Shown piece after piece: positions 9,365-17,805 of a DNA stretch of 37,819 bases. Both the position numbers and the translations under genes were made by a program. Each line of letters begins with the position of its first letter. The stretch's first letter is position 1. The DNA comes from Verrucomicrobiota bacterium. Lineage in GTDB: Bacteria > Verrucomicrobiota > Verrucomicrobiia > Chthoniobacterales > Terrimicrobiaceae. The stretch lies in assembly GCA_026398285.1 (NCBI GenBank), contig JAPLTI010000183.1, positions 1-37,819 on the forward strand. The letters run 5' to 3'. A model generated the notes under the pieces. That model was not told the origin of the DNA. It saw only the letters and a list, made by a program, of their open reading frames with translations, and made no database searches.

Positions 9365-9685
9365 ATGCCAAACCTTACCAAAAATAATCTCGTCAAACAA
9401 ATCAGCGAAAAAACCGGCCTCACTCAACAGGAGGTTTTCAGCGTGGTTCAATTGACACTCGAAGGAATCACCGAGGGGCTCGCCACGGGAAACAATGTGG
9501 AACTTCGCAACTTTGGTGTTTTTGAAGTCCGCCTCACCAAAAAACGCATCGGACGCAATCCTAAAAAGCCTCTGGAAACAGTGGACATTCCTCCGCGCGC
9601 CATCGTCAAATTCACAGCTGGAAAAATCATGCGCCAGCGTGTGCTCCTTCGCACCGAAGAGTTGCACCGCGCAAAAGCGGCTTAA
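9365..9685 (+). CDS. HU/IHF-family DNA-binding protein
   Basis: MPNLTKNNLVKQISEKTGLTQQEVFSVVQLTLEGITEGLATGNNVELRNFGVFEVRLTKKRIGRNPKKPLETVDIPPRAIVKFTAGKIMRQRV: HU/IHF signature with RNFGxFxxxxxxxRxGRNPxT-type arm. Confidence 0.93.
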   Translation: MPNLTKNNLVKQISEKTGLTQQEVFSVVQLTLEGITEGLATGNNVELRNFGVFEVRLTKKRIGRNPKKPLETVDIPPRAIVKFTAGKIMRQRVLLRTEELHRAKAA

Positions 9686-9724
9686 TACTGAGCATTCGGT
9701 AGAAATCGACATTCAAAAACTGTT

Positions 9725-9748
9725 AGGGCCCTCAAACTGGAGGGCCCT
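9725..9748 (+). terminator. hairpin terminator downstream of the HU/IHF gene
   Basis: Perfect 9-bp stem AGGGCCCTC (9725-9733), loop aaactg, GAGGGCCCT (9740-9748); 40 nt after the HU stop codon. U-tract is weak (ATTAGTATAG). Confidence 0.65.
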
Positions 9749-9894
9749 ATTAGTATAGTCCGATATGCTTGGCAGTTTTGGAGTTTTGAAAACTGTCGAT
9801 GCGCCAAGACCCATAAACGGCTCGTTCCAGTCGATGATCGCCGGATACACAACTCGCGCTGACGCACAGGGTAGCGAGACTTGAAGTTTGGATA

Positions 9895-11523
9895 TCAGAC
9901 CCGGCGAATCCAACTGTAGGGTATGGCTCCGTGCGAAAGCATCCAGTCGTTGAATTTCTTCAACGGCCAGCCGGCTTCCATGACGAAGTGGCGGTGAAGT
10001 TTTTCGACCTCGAGACGCCCGAGGAGATAACTCATCGGAACCGTCGGGCTTGAGGTATACCAATTGACATCGGCTGCCGCGCGAGCGGCTGTGAAGCCCA
10101 CGCCGTTTTGGAGACGCTTCGCCGCTGCCGCATAGCTGAGCGTGCCATCATGCAAACCGCAATCGATCACGATGCGGTGCGCGCGCCAGAGGGCGTCGTG
10201 AAGTTGGATCAGTTCCGCGCCGGGAATGTCTACAAGACTGTGCTCCACAGCGAGCTTCTCGCACCACATCGTCCAGCCTTCATAGAAAATGGAGTGCGCG
10301 AAAAGGCGGCGCAGGCGGCTGGCGTGTTGGAACTGAACAACGAATTGCAAGTGGTGACCTGGATAGGCTTCGTGAACGGTGGTGAGCTCCAAGCCGTGGT
10401 GCTGACGGATTTCGGCGAGTTTTTTCTCCGGATGCCCTTGGTCCAGACTCAGATCGTTCACCCAGAAGATGCCGGTTTGGTCGCGTGAAAACGGCTCCGG
10501 CGCGCTGTAGGCGGCGGTTGGAAATTGGTGCTTCAGAAAAGGCGGCACAGGAAGAACCTTCAGGTTGTCGCCCTTTGGAACTGTGACGAGGCCGAGCTTC
10601 CCGAGACGGGCTTTGATGTCTGATGTGGCCTGGCGGTAAACGTCGAGCAGAGGAAGCTCGGGAGTCCATCCGGCGGCAGCGCGGTCAATGATCTCGCGCG
10701 CGGATTTGCGCCCGTGACGCCTCGCAGCGCGTTCGAGAAGGAATTCATGGCGCTGGATCTGGTATTCCCCGAGTGCGCGGGCTTCGGGAAGCGAGAGGTC
10801 GAGGCCGAGTTGCTCGCGGATGAGAAATTCGAACCGCTCGCGGCCTATGGAGAAACCACCTTTGGGCCCGGACTTTTTCTGGGCGATGCCAGCGGCGTAT
10901 TCCTCGAACGCCTTGGCGGCGGCATTCAGAGTCGAGGCGAGTGGCTTGGGTTTGCTGGAAAGGCTGCAAAGTTCCTGCTCCAAGCCGTGCAGAAATTCGA
11001 CAGCTCCTGCGCAGGATTGGACGCCGAGCGAGGTCCAGAGCGGATCGGGGGCATCCACACACTCGAGGCCGGCCCGCAAGTAGGCAGGGATTTTTTTCAG
11101 CCGGGATTCGATGGCGGGCAGCGCTTGGCGGAGCTTGCCGGAGTTTCGCACCACGAGTTCGAAAATCGCATCGATCGCGGAATTCGAGTGCGTCTGCGGA
11201 TTTGTGCGCCAGCGGAGGAAATCACGCTCGGAAAGCAAATCCGTGCGGAGTCTCGCAAGCAACCCCCGCCGGTCGAGCCAGTCGTCGCCATGGAAAGCCG
11301 CTTCGGGCAAGGCCTCCACCGCAACCAGTGTTCGCTCAAGAAGGGCGATATGTTTTCGGTGGATTTCTGGCGTGTTGCGGCTCAGCAGGGAATCGTATTG
11401 GTGAAATCCAAGCTTGCTGGCCTGCTCAGGAAAAAGTTCGCAGGATTCCTCCAACCACTTTTTAGCGAGGGATACGAAGTTGGCGCGGATTTTGGCCTCA
11501 GTGGGGTCTACTTTTTGGGGCAT
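9895..11523 (-). CDS. DUF885 family protein (putative metallopeptidase-like)
   Basis: Start MPQKVDPTEAKIRANFVSLAKKWLEESCELFPEQASKLGFHQYD; HEAYPGHHLQF signature typical of DUF885. Confidence 0.87.
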   Translation of the reverse strand: MPQKVDPTEAKIRANFVSLAKKWLEESCELFPEQASKLGFHQYDSLLSRNTPEIHRKHIALLERTLVAVEALPEAAFHGDDWLDRRGLLARLRTDLLSERDFLRWRTNPQTHSNSAIDAIFELVVRNSGKLRQALPAIESRLKKIPAYLRAGLECVDAPDPLWTSLGVQSCAGAVEFLHGLEQELCSLSSKPKPLASTLNAAAKAFEEYAAGIAQKKSGPKGGFSIGRERFEFLIREQLGLDLSLPEARALGEYQIQRHEFLLERAARRHGRKSAREIIDRAAAGWTPELPLLDVYRQATSDIKARLGKLGLVTVPKGDNLKVLPVPPFLKHQFPTAAYSAPEPFSRDQTGIFWVNDLSLDQGHPEKKLAEIRQHHGLELTTVHEAYPGHHLQFVVQFQHASRLRRLFAHSIFYEGWTMWCEKLAVEHSLVDIPGAELIQLHDALWRAHRIVIDCGLHDGTLSYAAAAKRLQNGVGFTAARAAADVNWYTSSPTVPMSYLLGRLEVEKLHRHFVMEAGWPLKKFNDWMLSHGAIPYSWIRRV

Positions 11524-11528
11524 GGTCT

Positions 11529-12899
11529 TCAATCGGATTTGCGGCTTGAAAAGTAGCGTTTGGATTCGGCTGCGACCACACCGCTCAACAAGAGCAGTGC
11601 AACGAGGTTGGGAATCGCCATGAGGCCATTCATCATGTCCGAGAAATTCCACACCGCGTCACTTTTCCAGACACAGCCTACAAATACGGCCGCGACCCAC
11701 AGCCAGCGGTAGGGAGTGATCGCTTTGACTCCGGCGAGGTATTCCACCGCTTTCTCGCCATAGTAGGACCAGCCGAGAATCGTGGAGAAAACGAAAGTCA
11801 GAAGGCCTCCGACGAGAATGATGTCGCCTAAAATCCCAACCCGGTGGAAGGCCGCATCGCACAGGGCAGCTTTGCTAAGACCCCCGGTCTGCCAATCCCC
11901 AGAAGAAACAATCACCAGGCCTGTGAGAGCGCAGACGACGACTGTGTCCCAGAAAGTGCCAGTGCTGGAGACAAGCGCCTGGCGCACGGGATCGCGAGTG
12001 CGCGCGGCGGCGGCGACGATCGGTGCGCTGCCGAGTCCGGATTCGTTCGAGAATAGCCCTCGGGCTATTCCATAACGCATGGCCTCGGCGATGCCCGCGC
12101 CGACGAATCCTCCCACGGCAGCCTGGCCGGTAAATGCGCTTGTGACGATGAGATGCAGCGCGCCGCCGAGTTTGTCCCAGTTCAAGCCCAGCATGATGAG
12201 GCACCCAAGGATGTAAAACCCCGCCATGAATGGAACAAGGATGGTGCAAAATTTCGAGATGGAGCTGATTCCTCCCAGGATGACCGCCGCTGTGATGGCG
12301 GTGAGCAAAATGCCGACGCCAATTTTCAAATTCGCATCCGAGACCGCAAACGGGAGGATTTCTTTTTTGGCAACAATCATGTCCGCGATGGCATTTGATT
12401 GAACCATGTTTCCAATGCCGAAAGCGGCGATAGCCGTGAAGATCGCAAACAAAACTCCAGCCCAACGCGCCTTGAGGCCTTTTTCCAAAACATACATCGG
12501 GCCACCGGACATCTGGCCGCGATCATTGGTGACGCGGTATTTCACCGAAAGCAGAGCCTCCGCATACTTTGTAGCGATGCCGAAAACCCCCGTGAGCCAC
12601 ATCCAGAGCACCGCTCCGGGGCCGCCCATAAGCACCGCGCCAGCCACGCCGTAGATATTCCCTGTTCCAATCGTCGCCGCAAGCGCAGTGACCAGCGCGC
12701 CAAATTGGCTAATGTCGCCCGGCGAGTCGGCATCCTTGGTCACCGACAACTTGATGGCATGCCCGAGATATCGCTGCATGAATCCCGTGCGGATGGTCAG
12801 GAAAAGATGTGTGCCGAAGAGAAGAGCGATGAGCCATGGCCCCCAAACCAATGATGCCGCCTGTTCCGTGAGTTTGTTGAGTGTCTCCATGGACGCCAT
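11529..12899 (-). CDS. alanine/glycine:cation symporter (AGCS) family transporter
   Basis: GDISQFGALVTALAATIGTGNIYGVAGAVLMGGPGAVLWMWLTGVFGIATKYAE...YGIARGLFSNESGLGSAPIVAAAART: AGCS signatures. Confidence 0.93.
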   Translation of the reverse strand: MASMETLNKLTEQAASLVWGPWLIALLFGTHLFLTIRTGFMQRYLGHAIKLSVTKDADSPGDISQFGALVTALAATIGTGNIYGVAGAVLMGGPGAVLWMWLTGVFGIATKYAEALLSVKYRVTNDRGQMSGGPMYVLEKGLKARWAGVLFAIFTAIAAFGIGNMVQSNAIADMIVAKKEILPFAVSDANLKIGVGILLTAITAAVILGGISSISKFCTILVPFMAGFYILGCLIMLGLNWDKLGGALHLIVTSAFTGQAAVGGFVGAGIAEAMRYGIARGLFSNESGLGSAPIVAAAARTRDPVRQALVSSTGTFWDTVVVCALTGLVIVSSGDWQTGGLSKAALCDAAFHRVGILGDIILVGGLLTFVFSTILGWSYYGEKAVEYLAGVKAITPYRWLWVAAVFVGCVWKSDAVWNFSDMMNGLMAIPNLVALLLLSGVVAAESKRYFSSRKSD

Positions 12900-13047
12900 G
12901 AAAATCCCACAACCCACACGCTGCAAGGAATCAAATCGTTCATGGCTCAGGAACACGGACGTCCCTGTCGACAATTTGTCCTTACAAAAAATTCGGTTGA
13001 GACAAAGGCGTGCTTGAAGACAAAAAAGGCAAAGCTATTTTTTAAGT

Positions 13048-13245
13048 ATGTCCACAGTTCAAGAAATCGAGACGGCAGCCGACCTTCTGCCTATTGAACA
13101 GAAAGAGGGACTTTTGCGTTTCCTTGCAATCAGGTTAAGAAAAGACCGCGCACAAGCGCAAACTCGCCTTTACTCCCAAGAGGAACTTTCTTCCATGCTC
13201 GCCGAGGACGAAGCCGACGGTGAACGCTTTCGGAAAGGCCATTGA
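13048..13245 (+). CDS. putative antitoxin of a type II TA module
   Basis: 65-aa MSTVQEIETAADLLPIEQKEGLLRFLAIRLRKDRAQAQTRLYSQEELSSMLAEDEADGERFRKGH, immediately upstream of and overlapping a PIN-domain ORF. Confidence 0.7.
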   Translation: MSTVQEIETAADLLPIEQKEGLLRFLAIRLRKDRAQAQTRLYSQEELSSMLAEDEADGERFRKGH

Positions 13246-13664
13246 GAATCTTTGTCGACAGCTGCGTGGCACTCGCCGCCTGCCTCTCTAAAACGGGGGC
13301 ATCGCGACTGATCTTCGAACTCGCCGCTGCGCAGGAATGGGAGTTGGTTGTTTCCCGCTGGGTGCTGCGGGAGATGCGCGAGAATCTGGCGGATTTGCCT
13401 CTTTCCGCAACCCGCGTCTGGCTTGACCTCAAGAACCAACTCGTGGTCGAGGATGACGAACTGACTTTTGATTGGCCTCTGCTTTTTCATACCACCAAAG
13501 ACAAACCAGTCCTTTGCACCGCGCTCGCGTGCGCTGATGTGCTTCTTACGCTCGATCGCCGAGATTTTGGATCCCTCCTTGGCCAGTCGGTCTACGATCT
13601 CCGCGTGCTTACCCCCGGAGCGTTTCTCCATGCGGAAAGACAAGCGGGGCGCCTGCAAGAATGA
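13242..13664 (+). CDS. PIN-domain toxin (VapC-like)
   Basis: MRIFVDSCVALAACL...ADVLLTLDRRDFGSLLGQSVYDLRVLTPGAFL; acidic PIN-type pattern. TTG start overlaps the antitoxin stop (TTGA). Confidence 0.78.
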   Translation: MRIFVDSCVALAACLSKTGASRLIFELAAAQEWELVVSRWVLREMRENLADLPLSATRVWLDLKNQLVVEDDELTFDWPLLFHTTKDKPVLCTALACADVLLTLDRRDFGSLLGQSVYDLRVLTPGAFLHAERQAGRLQE

Positions 13665-13672
13665 AGAGGCAT

Positions 13673-14737
13673 TCAGGAGCCGTGTAGCGTGTTTAAAAGT
13701 GCCAACGTCTCGTTCGCGTTGCGCTCGATGGAAAAGACCTCGGCAAGCTTGAGACAGGCTGGACGCGCTTCTGAGCGGCGGGCGGGATTTCTCCAAGACT
13801 CAAGCGACTCGGCCAGCGCGAGGGCATCCCCCGGCGGGACGATGCTCCCATGGATGCCAGGCGTGAGGATTTCGGAAAAGCCGTTGGCGTGGGTGGTAAT
13901 CACCGGCAGACCTGCGGCGAGCGCTTCCAGGCAGGCGTTGGAGAAGGGGTCATACCATGTCGGCAGCGTCATAACATCCGCCGCCGCAAAGAGTGCGGCG
14001 ATATCCGAAACGGGGCCGAGAAAGCGGGCTTTTGTGCTGCGATAGAGATCCGCCGGCCCACGGCCCGCGACGAGCAGCGTGGCGTCATCGACCATTTCCA
14101 TCGCTTTGATGGCTGTCGAAAGACCCTTCCGTTCCCAGCCAGTGCCGAGAAAAAGAACGCAGAATGTGTCGGGATCGATGCCGAAACGCCGGCGTGCCTC
14201 GTCGCGCGGTGGAAGGCTGGCGAAGGGCTGAATGCCATTGTAAACGACACGCACGCGGTCTTGCGGGAAGGAAAAGCGCGAAAGGATTTCATCACGGATC
14301 ATCTGCGAGTTCGCAATGACGAGGCGGGTGTTTGCGGGATCAAAAACACGGCTCTCGAGGTCAAGAATCGCGGCATGCTTGCGGTTCAGCCAGCGGGTGG
14401 CCTTTTTCCAAAAAGGCTCGAACGCATCACGCCGCGCGAGCCATGCGGAATGCACGCCATCACCCGCGCGGTAAACATCGCAGCCGGGAACGCGCTCCAT
14501 GCTGAAGTGGATATCGCATCCGGTGCGAGTGGCGTGAAAGGCCGTGGCGAATTCCTGAGGCGACTTGCCGGGCAGGCGGAGGATGTCTCCAAACGGCCAG
14601 CGCTCGGCGGGCCAGTCGGATGTTGTGATGAGGGTGGTCTCTTGACCCGAGCTGCGGAGCGCGGAGGCCAAGCGGATGAGGTAGGCTTCCGCACCTCCCG
14701 TGCTCGAATGCCCGCGGCGAACGAAGCCGATTTTCAT
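13673..14737 (-). CDS. family 4 glycosyltransferase, WaaG-like (LPS core)
   Basis: MKIGFVRRGHSSTGGAEAYLIRLASAL...FSMERVPGCDVYRAGDGVHSAWL...VVYNGIQPF...FVLFLGTGWERKGLSTAIKAM...DVMTLPTWYDPFSNACLEALAAGLPVITT. Confidence 0.9.
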   Translation of the reverse strand: MKIGFVRRGHSSTGGAEAYLIRLASALRSSGQETTLITTSDWPAERWPFGDILRLPGKSPQEFATAFHATRTGCDIHFSMERVPGCDVYRAGDGVHSAWLARRDAFEPFWKKATRWLNRKHAAILDLESRVFDPANTRLVIANSQMIRDEILSRFSFPQDRVRVVYNGIQPFASLPPRDEARRRFGIDPDTFCVLFLGTGWERKGLSTAIKAMEMVDDATLLVAGRGPADLYRSTKARFLGPVSDIAALFAAADVMTLPTWYDPFSNACLEALAAGLPVITTHANGFSEILTPGIHGSIVPPGDALALAESLESWRNPARRSEARPACLKLAEVFSIERNANETLALLNTLHGS

Positions 14738-15753
14738 CAGCCGCGTGTGCTTGGATGCTCGTTTTCCGGCTTGGGTGGACGCCCGAGCAGGCAGGATATG
14801 GATTCGCGCGGAGGCTTGCCCTCATGGAGAACGGCACAGACCTCGGCCGTGATCGGGGCGTCGATGCCGAGGCGCTTCGCGCACTCGGACGCGCTCAACG
14901 CTGTCGGCACGCCTTCGGCAACAGTTTTGAGCGAGGAGATGATATCCACCGGTTTTTCCCCGCGACCGAGCCGCTCGCCGAACTGCCGATTCCGACTTTG
15001 CTTGCTGAAGCAGGTGACCATGAGATCGCCCGCTCCGCTGAGGCCGAAGAAGGTTTCGCGACGACCACCCATGGCGATGCCAAGGCGGGTCATCTCGGCA
15101 AGCGAGCGGGTCACAAGCGCCGCTTTGGCATTGTCGCCCATGCCGAAGCCGTCGCATACACCGGCAGCGATGGCGTAGATGTTTTTCAACGCGCCGCCGA
15201 GCTGGATGCCAGTGATGTCATCACTCGTATAAGCGCGGAATGACTTGGACGAAAAAACGCGCTGAAGTGGCTCGAGCAAATCGGCGTGCCCGGATCCGAT
15301 CACGCTGGCTGCGGGAATTTGGCGGGCGATTTCCGGAGCGAGGTTCGGGCCGGAAAGCACTGCCAAGCGGCATTGAGGAAGGAACTCCCCGAGAACCTGG
15401 CTCATGAGAAGACCGGTGCCGGATTCAATGCCCTTCGTGCAGGAAACAACCGCTGTGCCCGTCGGCAGATTCAAGGCCGCGAGGGACCGAGCGGTTTCCC
15501 TCATCACCTTTGAAGGAACGACGACCACGATGAGGTCTGAGTCGGCGAGGGCATCCTGTTGCGATGTGGCGTGGATGTTTTCCGGGAGGTTGATATCAGG
15601 CAGGTAGTGGGAGTTCGCGTGACGGGAATTGATGTCCTCTGCGACGACGGGGTTGTGCGCCCAGATCGTGACAGGCAAGCCATGCTCGGAGATGAGGAGC
15701 GCGAGTGCCGTGCCCCAGCTGCCACCGCCGATGATGCTGATTTTTTTAAACAT
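14737..15753 (-). CDS. gpsA: NAD(P)H-dependent glycerol-3-phosphate dehydrogenase
   Basis: IIGGGSWGTALALLISEHG...VVSCTKGIESGTGLLMSQVL...LSGPNLAPEIARQIPAA...GGALKNIYAIAAGVCDGFGMGDNAKAALVTRSLAEMTRLG. Confidence 0.96.
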   Translation of the reverse strand: MFKKISIIGGGSWGTALALLISEHGLPVTIWAHNPVVAEDINSRHANSHYLPDINLPENIHATSQQDALADSDLIVVVVPSKVMRETARSLAALNLPTGTAVVSCTKGIESGTGLLMSQVLGEFLPQCRLAVLSGPNLAPEIARQIPAASVIGSGHADLLEPLQRVFSSKSFRAYTSDDITGIQLGGALKNIYAIAAGVCDGFGMGDNAKAALVTRSLAEMTRLGIAMGGRRETFFGLSGAGDLMVTCFSKQSRNRQFGERLGRGEKPVDIISSLKTVAEGVPTALSASECAKRLGIDAPITAEVCAVLHEGKPPRESISCLLGRPPKPENEHPSTRG

Positions 15754-15756
15754 GGT

Positions 15757-16407
15757 TCAGGCGGAGGGGCGGGATTTCTTTTCGAACCGCTTTTCCGTTC
15801 CAGACAGGAGGCGTGAGATATTGGATTTGTGGCGCCAGATGGCGAGCAGGCACATGATGCCGGCGATGCTCGTGCGCAAAGCATCTCCCTGCCCAAGCGC
15901 CCACATACCGGCAGCTCCCGTGGGCAGCGCGACGGCGGCTCCAAGCGAAGCGACCGAGACATAGCGCGTCGTGTAGAAAAGTGTAAGCCACACAAAAAGT
16001 CCAAAGGCGAAAACCGGCGGGGGAAACAGCGCCAGCATGATGCCAGCGGCCGTGGCAATGCCCTTGCCGCCTTGGAAGCGCAGCCAGACCGGATAAGTGT
16101 GGCCGATCATGGCAAAGATCGCTCCCACGACGCCCGAGTTGATCACCACGGATTGCGGCGCCCCATACGCTTTCAAGGCGATCAGGAACCCAACCATCAC
16201 AGCGAGCCAGCCTTTGAAGGCATCCAGCGCAAACACGGTGTAGCCCCACTTTTTTCCAAGGATGCGCAACGCATTCGTCGCGCCGGTGCTGCCGCTGCCT
16301 TGCGTGCGCAGATCGACGCCTTGCATCCGCCCGGCAAGGAATCCCCATGGAATCGATCCAAGCAGATAGGCTTGAAGGGCGGCGATGAGGTAAAGAGTCA
16401 CGCGCAA
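15757..16407 (-). CDS. plsY: glycerol-3-phosphate acyltransferase PlsY
   Basis: AYLLGSIPWGFLAGRMQGVDLRTQGSGSTGATNALRILGKKWG...FQGGKGIATAAGIML: PlsY motifs. Confidence 0.95.
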   Translation of the reverse strand: MRVTLYLIAALQAYLLGSIPWGFLAGRMQGVDLRTQGSGSTGATNALRILGKKWGYTVFALDAFKGWLAVMVGFLIALKAYGAPQSVVINSGVVGAIFAMIGHTYPVWLRFQGGKGIATAAGIMLALFPPPVFAFGLFVWLTLFYTTRYVSVASLGAAVALPTGAAGMWALGQGDALRTSIAGIMCLLAIWRHKSNISRLLSGTEKRFEKKSRPSA

Positions 16408-16466
16408 AGGTAATCCCCGTTGCAGCCCTCCGTCTCAAGAAAAATCCTGCGCCCGCCCTGACGATG

Positions 16467-16483
16467 GCCTTTTCGGAAAAGGC
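16467..16483. other. perfect hairpin in the divergent plsY / kinase-like intergenic region
   Basis: GCCTTTT-CGG-AAAAGGC inverted repeat, 7-bp stem, 3-nt loop. Confidence 0.5.
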
Positions 16484-16549
16484 TCGGGGTTTCGAAAGGA
16501 ATGTGCCAATTTGGAAGGCCGATCGAACTCGCATCTCCACTGGATATTC

Positions 16550-16933
16550 ATGCAACAGGTCAAAGACACACTCCGCGCCACCGTGCGCATTGGCTACGAC
16601 GGCAAGGTCTATAAACAATTTCGCGGGCCAAAGGCCGAAGAGCGATTTGCGAATGAGGTGAAAGTGCTTCGCTACCTCGAAAAGCGCGCGTGCCCGTTTG
16701 TGCCACGACTCGTTGAGAGCGATGCGGAGGAGCTGAGAATAGTGACGACCAATTGCGGAACGCGCGTTGACCACCTAGACGACGCCCGCTGCCGCGAGTT
16801 GTTCGCCGAACTCGAGCCCTACGGCGTCCGGCACGACGACGCCGACATACGGAATGTCACCTACCGCCAGTCCGACGGCCGATTTTGCCTCATCGATTTT
16901 GAATTTGCGACAATCTTGGAGCCGGAGCAATGA
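16550..16933 (+). CDS. minimal protein kinase-like protein (~128 aa)
   Basis: N-lobe-like VRIGYDGKVYKQFRGPKAEERFANEVKVLRYLEK and catalytic-loop-like GVRHDDADIRNVTYRQSDGRFCLIDFEFA (HxDxxxxN ... DFE). Confidence 0.7.
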   Translation: MQQVKDTLRATVRIGYDGKVYKQFRGPKAEERFANEVKVLRYLEKRACPFVPRLVESDAEELRIVTTNCGTRVDHLDDARCRELFAELEPYGVRHDDADIRNVTYRQSDGRFCLIDFEFATILEPEQ

Positions 16934-17751
16934 GCGACATTCCCTCCCCGATCAAAAGCCTTCTATGGTCCGGCCACACGGACTGCGGGAAGGTCCGTAA
17001 AAACAACGAGGATTCTTTCCTCGGCCTGATCGTCGATGCACAAGGGGCCCAATGGCTCGGAAAGATAGGCGAGGCCGAAGTCGCCAAATCCGATTTTGTT
17101 TTTGCCGTGAGCGATGGAATGGGGGGCGCGAAGGCCGGGGAGTTCGCCAGCAAGATAGCCGTGGAAAAAATCACGAAAATCCTACCAACGGTTTTCGCAC
17201 AAGGAGCTTCGGGCATTTCCAGCGGATTCCGCGATGTGCTTCAGGAGGTCTTTGTCGAAATCCACCGCGCGCTGCTCTATCTCGGCTCCTGCTACGAAGA
17301 GTGTCGTGGCATGGGTGCCACGCTGAGTCTGTGCTGGTTCACTCCGGGGTGGATGTATTTCGCCCATATCGGCGACAGCCGCATTTACTTCCTTCCGGCG
17401 GCCGGCGGCATGAAGCAGATCACCAACGACGACACCTATGTCGGCTGGCTTTTTCGAAACGGCCAAATCAACGAGCGCGAGGCGAAAAACCATCCCCAGC
17501 GAAATGTCCTGCAAAAAGTTCTCGGCGCAGATCCGCAACAGATCGAACCCCAGACCGGCGCCGTGGGACTCGAGCCGGGCGACCGGTTTCTGCTCTGCAC
17601 GGATGGCGTCACCGATGGCCTCTTCGACAGCCGCATAGAAGATATCCTGCGCAACACCTCCCGTGAGGCGGCGCCGGCTCTCGTTCGCGAGGCAATCGCA
17701 GCCTCCGGCCGGGACAATGCGACTGCGCTTGTGGTCGATATTGTCGGGTAG
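16930..17751 (+). CDS. PP2C-family serine/threonine phosphatase
   Basis: SGHTDCGKVRKNNEDSFLG...FAVSDGMGGAKAGEFAS...GMGATLSLCWF...HIGDSRIYFL...LCTDGVTDGL...GRDNATALVVD; ATGA overlap with the kinase-like ORF. Confidence 0.94.
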   Translation: MSDIPSPIKSLLWSGHTDCGKVRKNNEDSFLGLIVDAQGAQWLGKIGEAEVAKSDFVFAVSDGMGGAKAGEFASKIAVEKITKILPTVFAQGASGISSGFRDVLQEVFVEIHRALLYLGSCYEECRGMGATLSLCWFTPGWMYFAHIGDSRIYFLPAAGGMKQITNDDTYVGWLFRNGQINEREAKNHPQRNVLQKVLGADPQQIEPQTGAVGLEPGDRFLLCTDGVTDGLFDSRIEDILRNTSREAAPALVREAIAASGRDNATALVVDIVG

Positions 17752-17805
17752 TCTCTTTTGAAAACTTGGCGCATCGGCTTTTGCGGTGCTACTCTGGGTC
17801 TTTCC

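Noticed and set aside
10714-11556. 280-aa + strand ORF antisense to the DUF885 gene
   Set aside because: The opposite strand encodes a clear DUF885 protein with its HEAYPGHH motif; no recognisable domain in the antisense frame.
13850-15178. 442-aa + strand ORF antisense to the glycosyltransferase and gpsA
   Set aside because: gpsA and the WaaG-like gene on the minus strand are unambiguous; this is the antisense frame of high-GC coding DNA.
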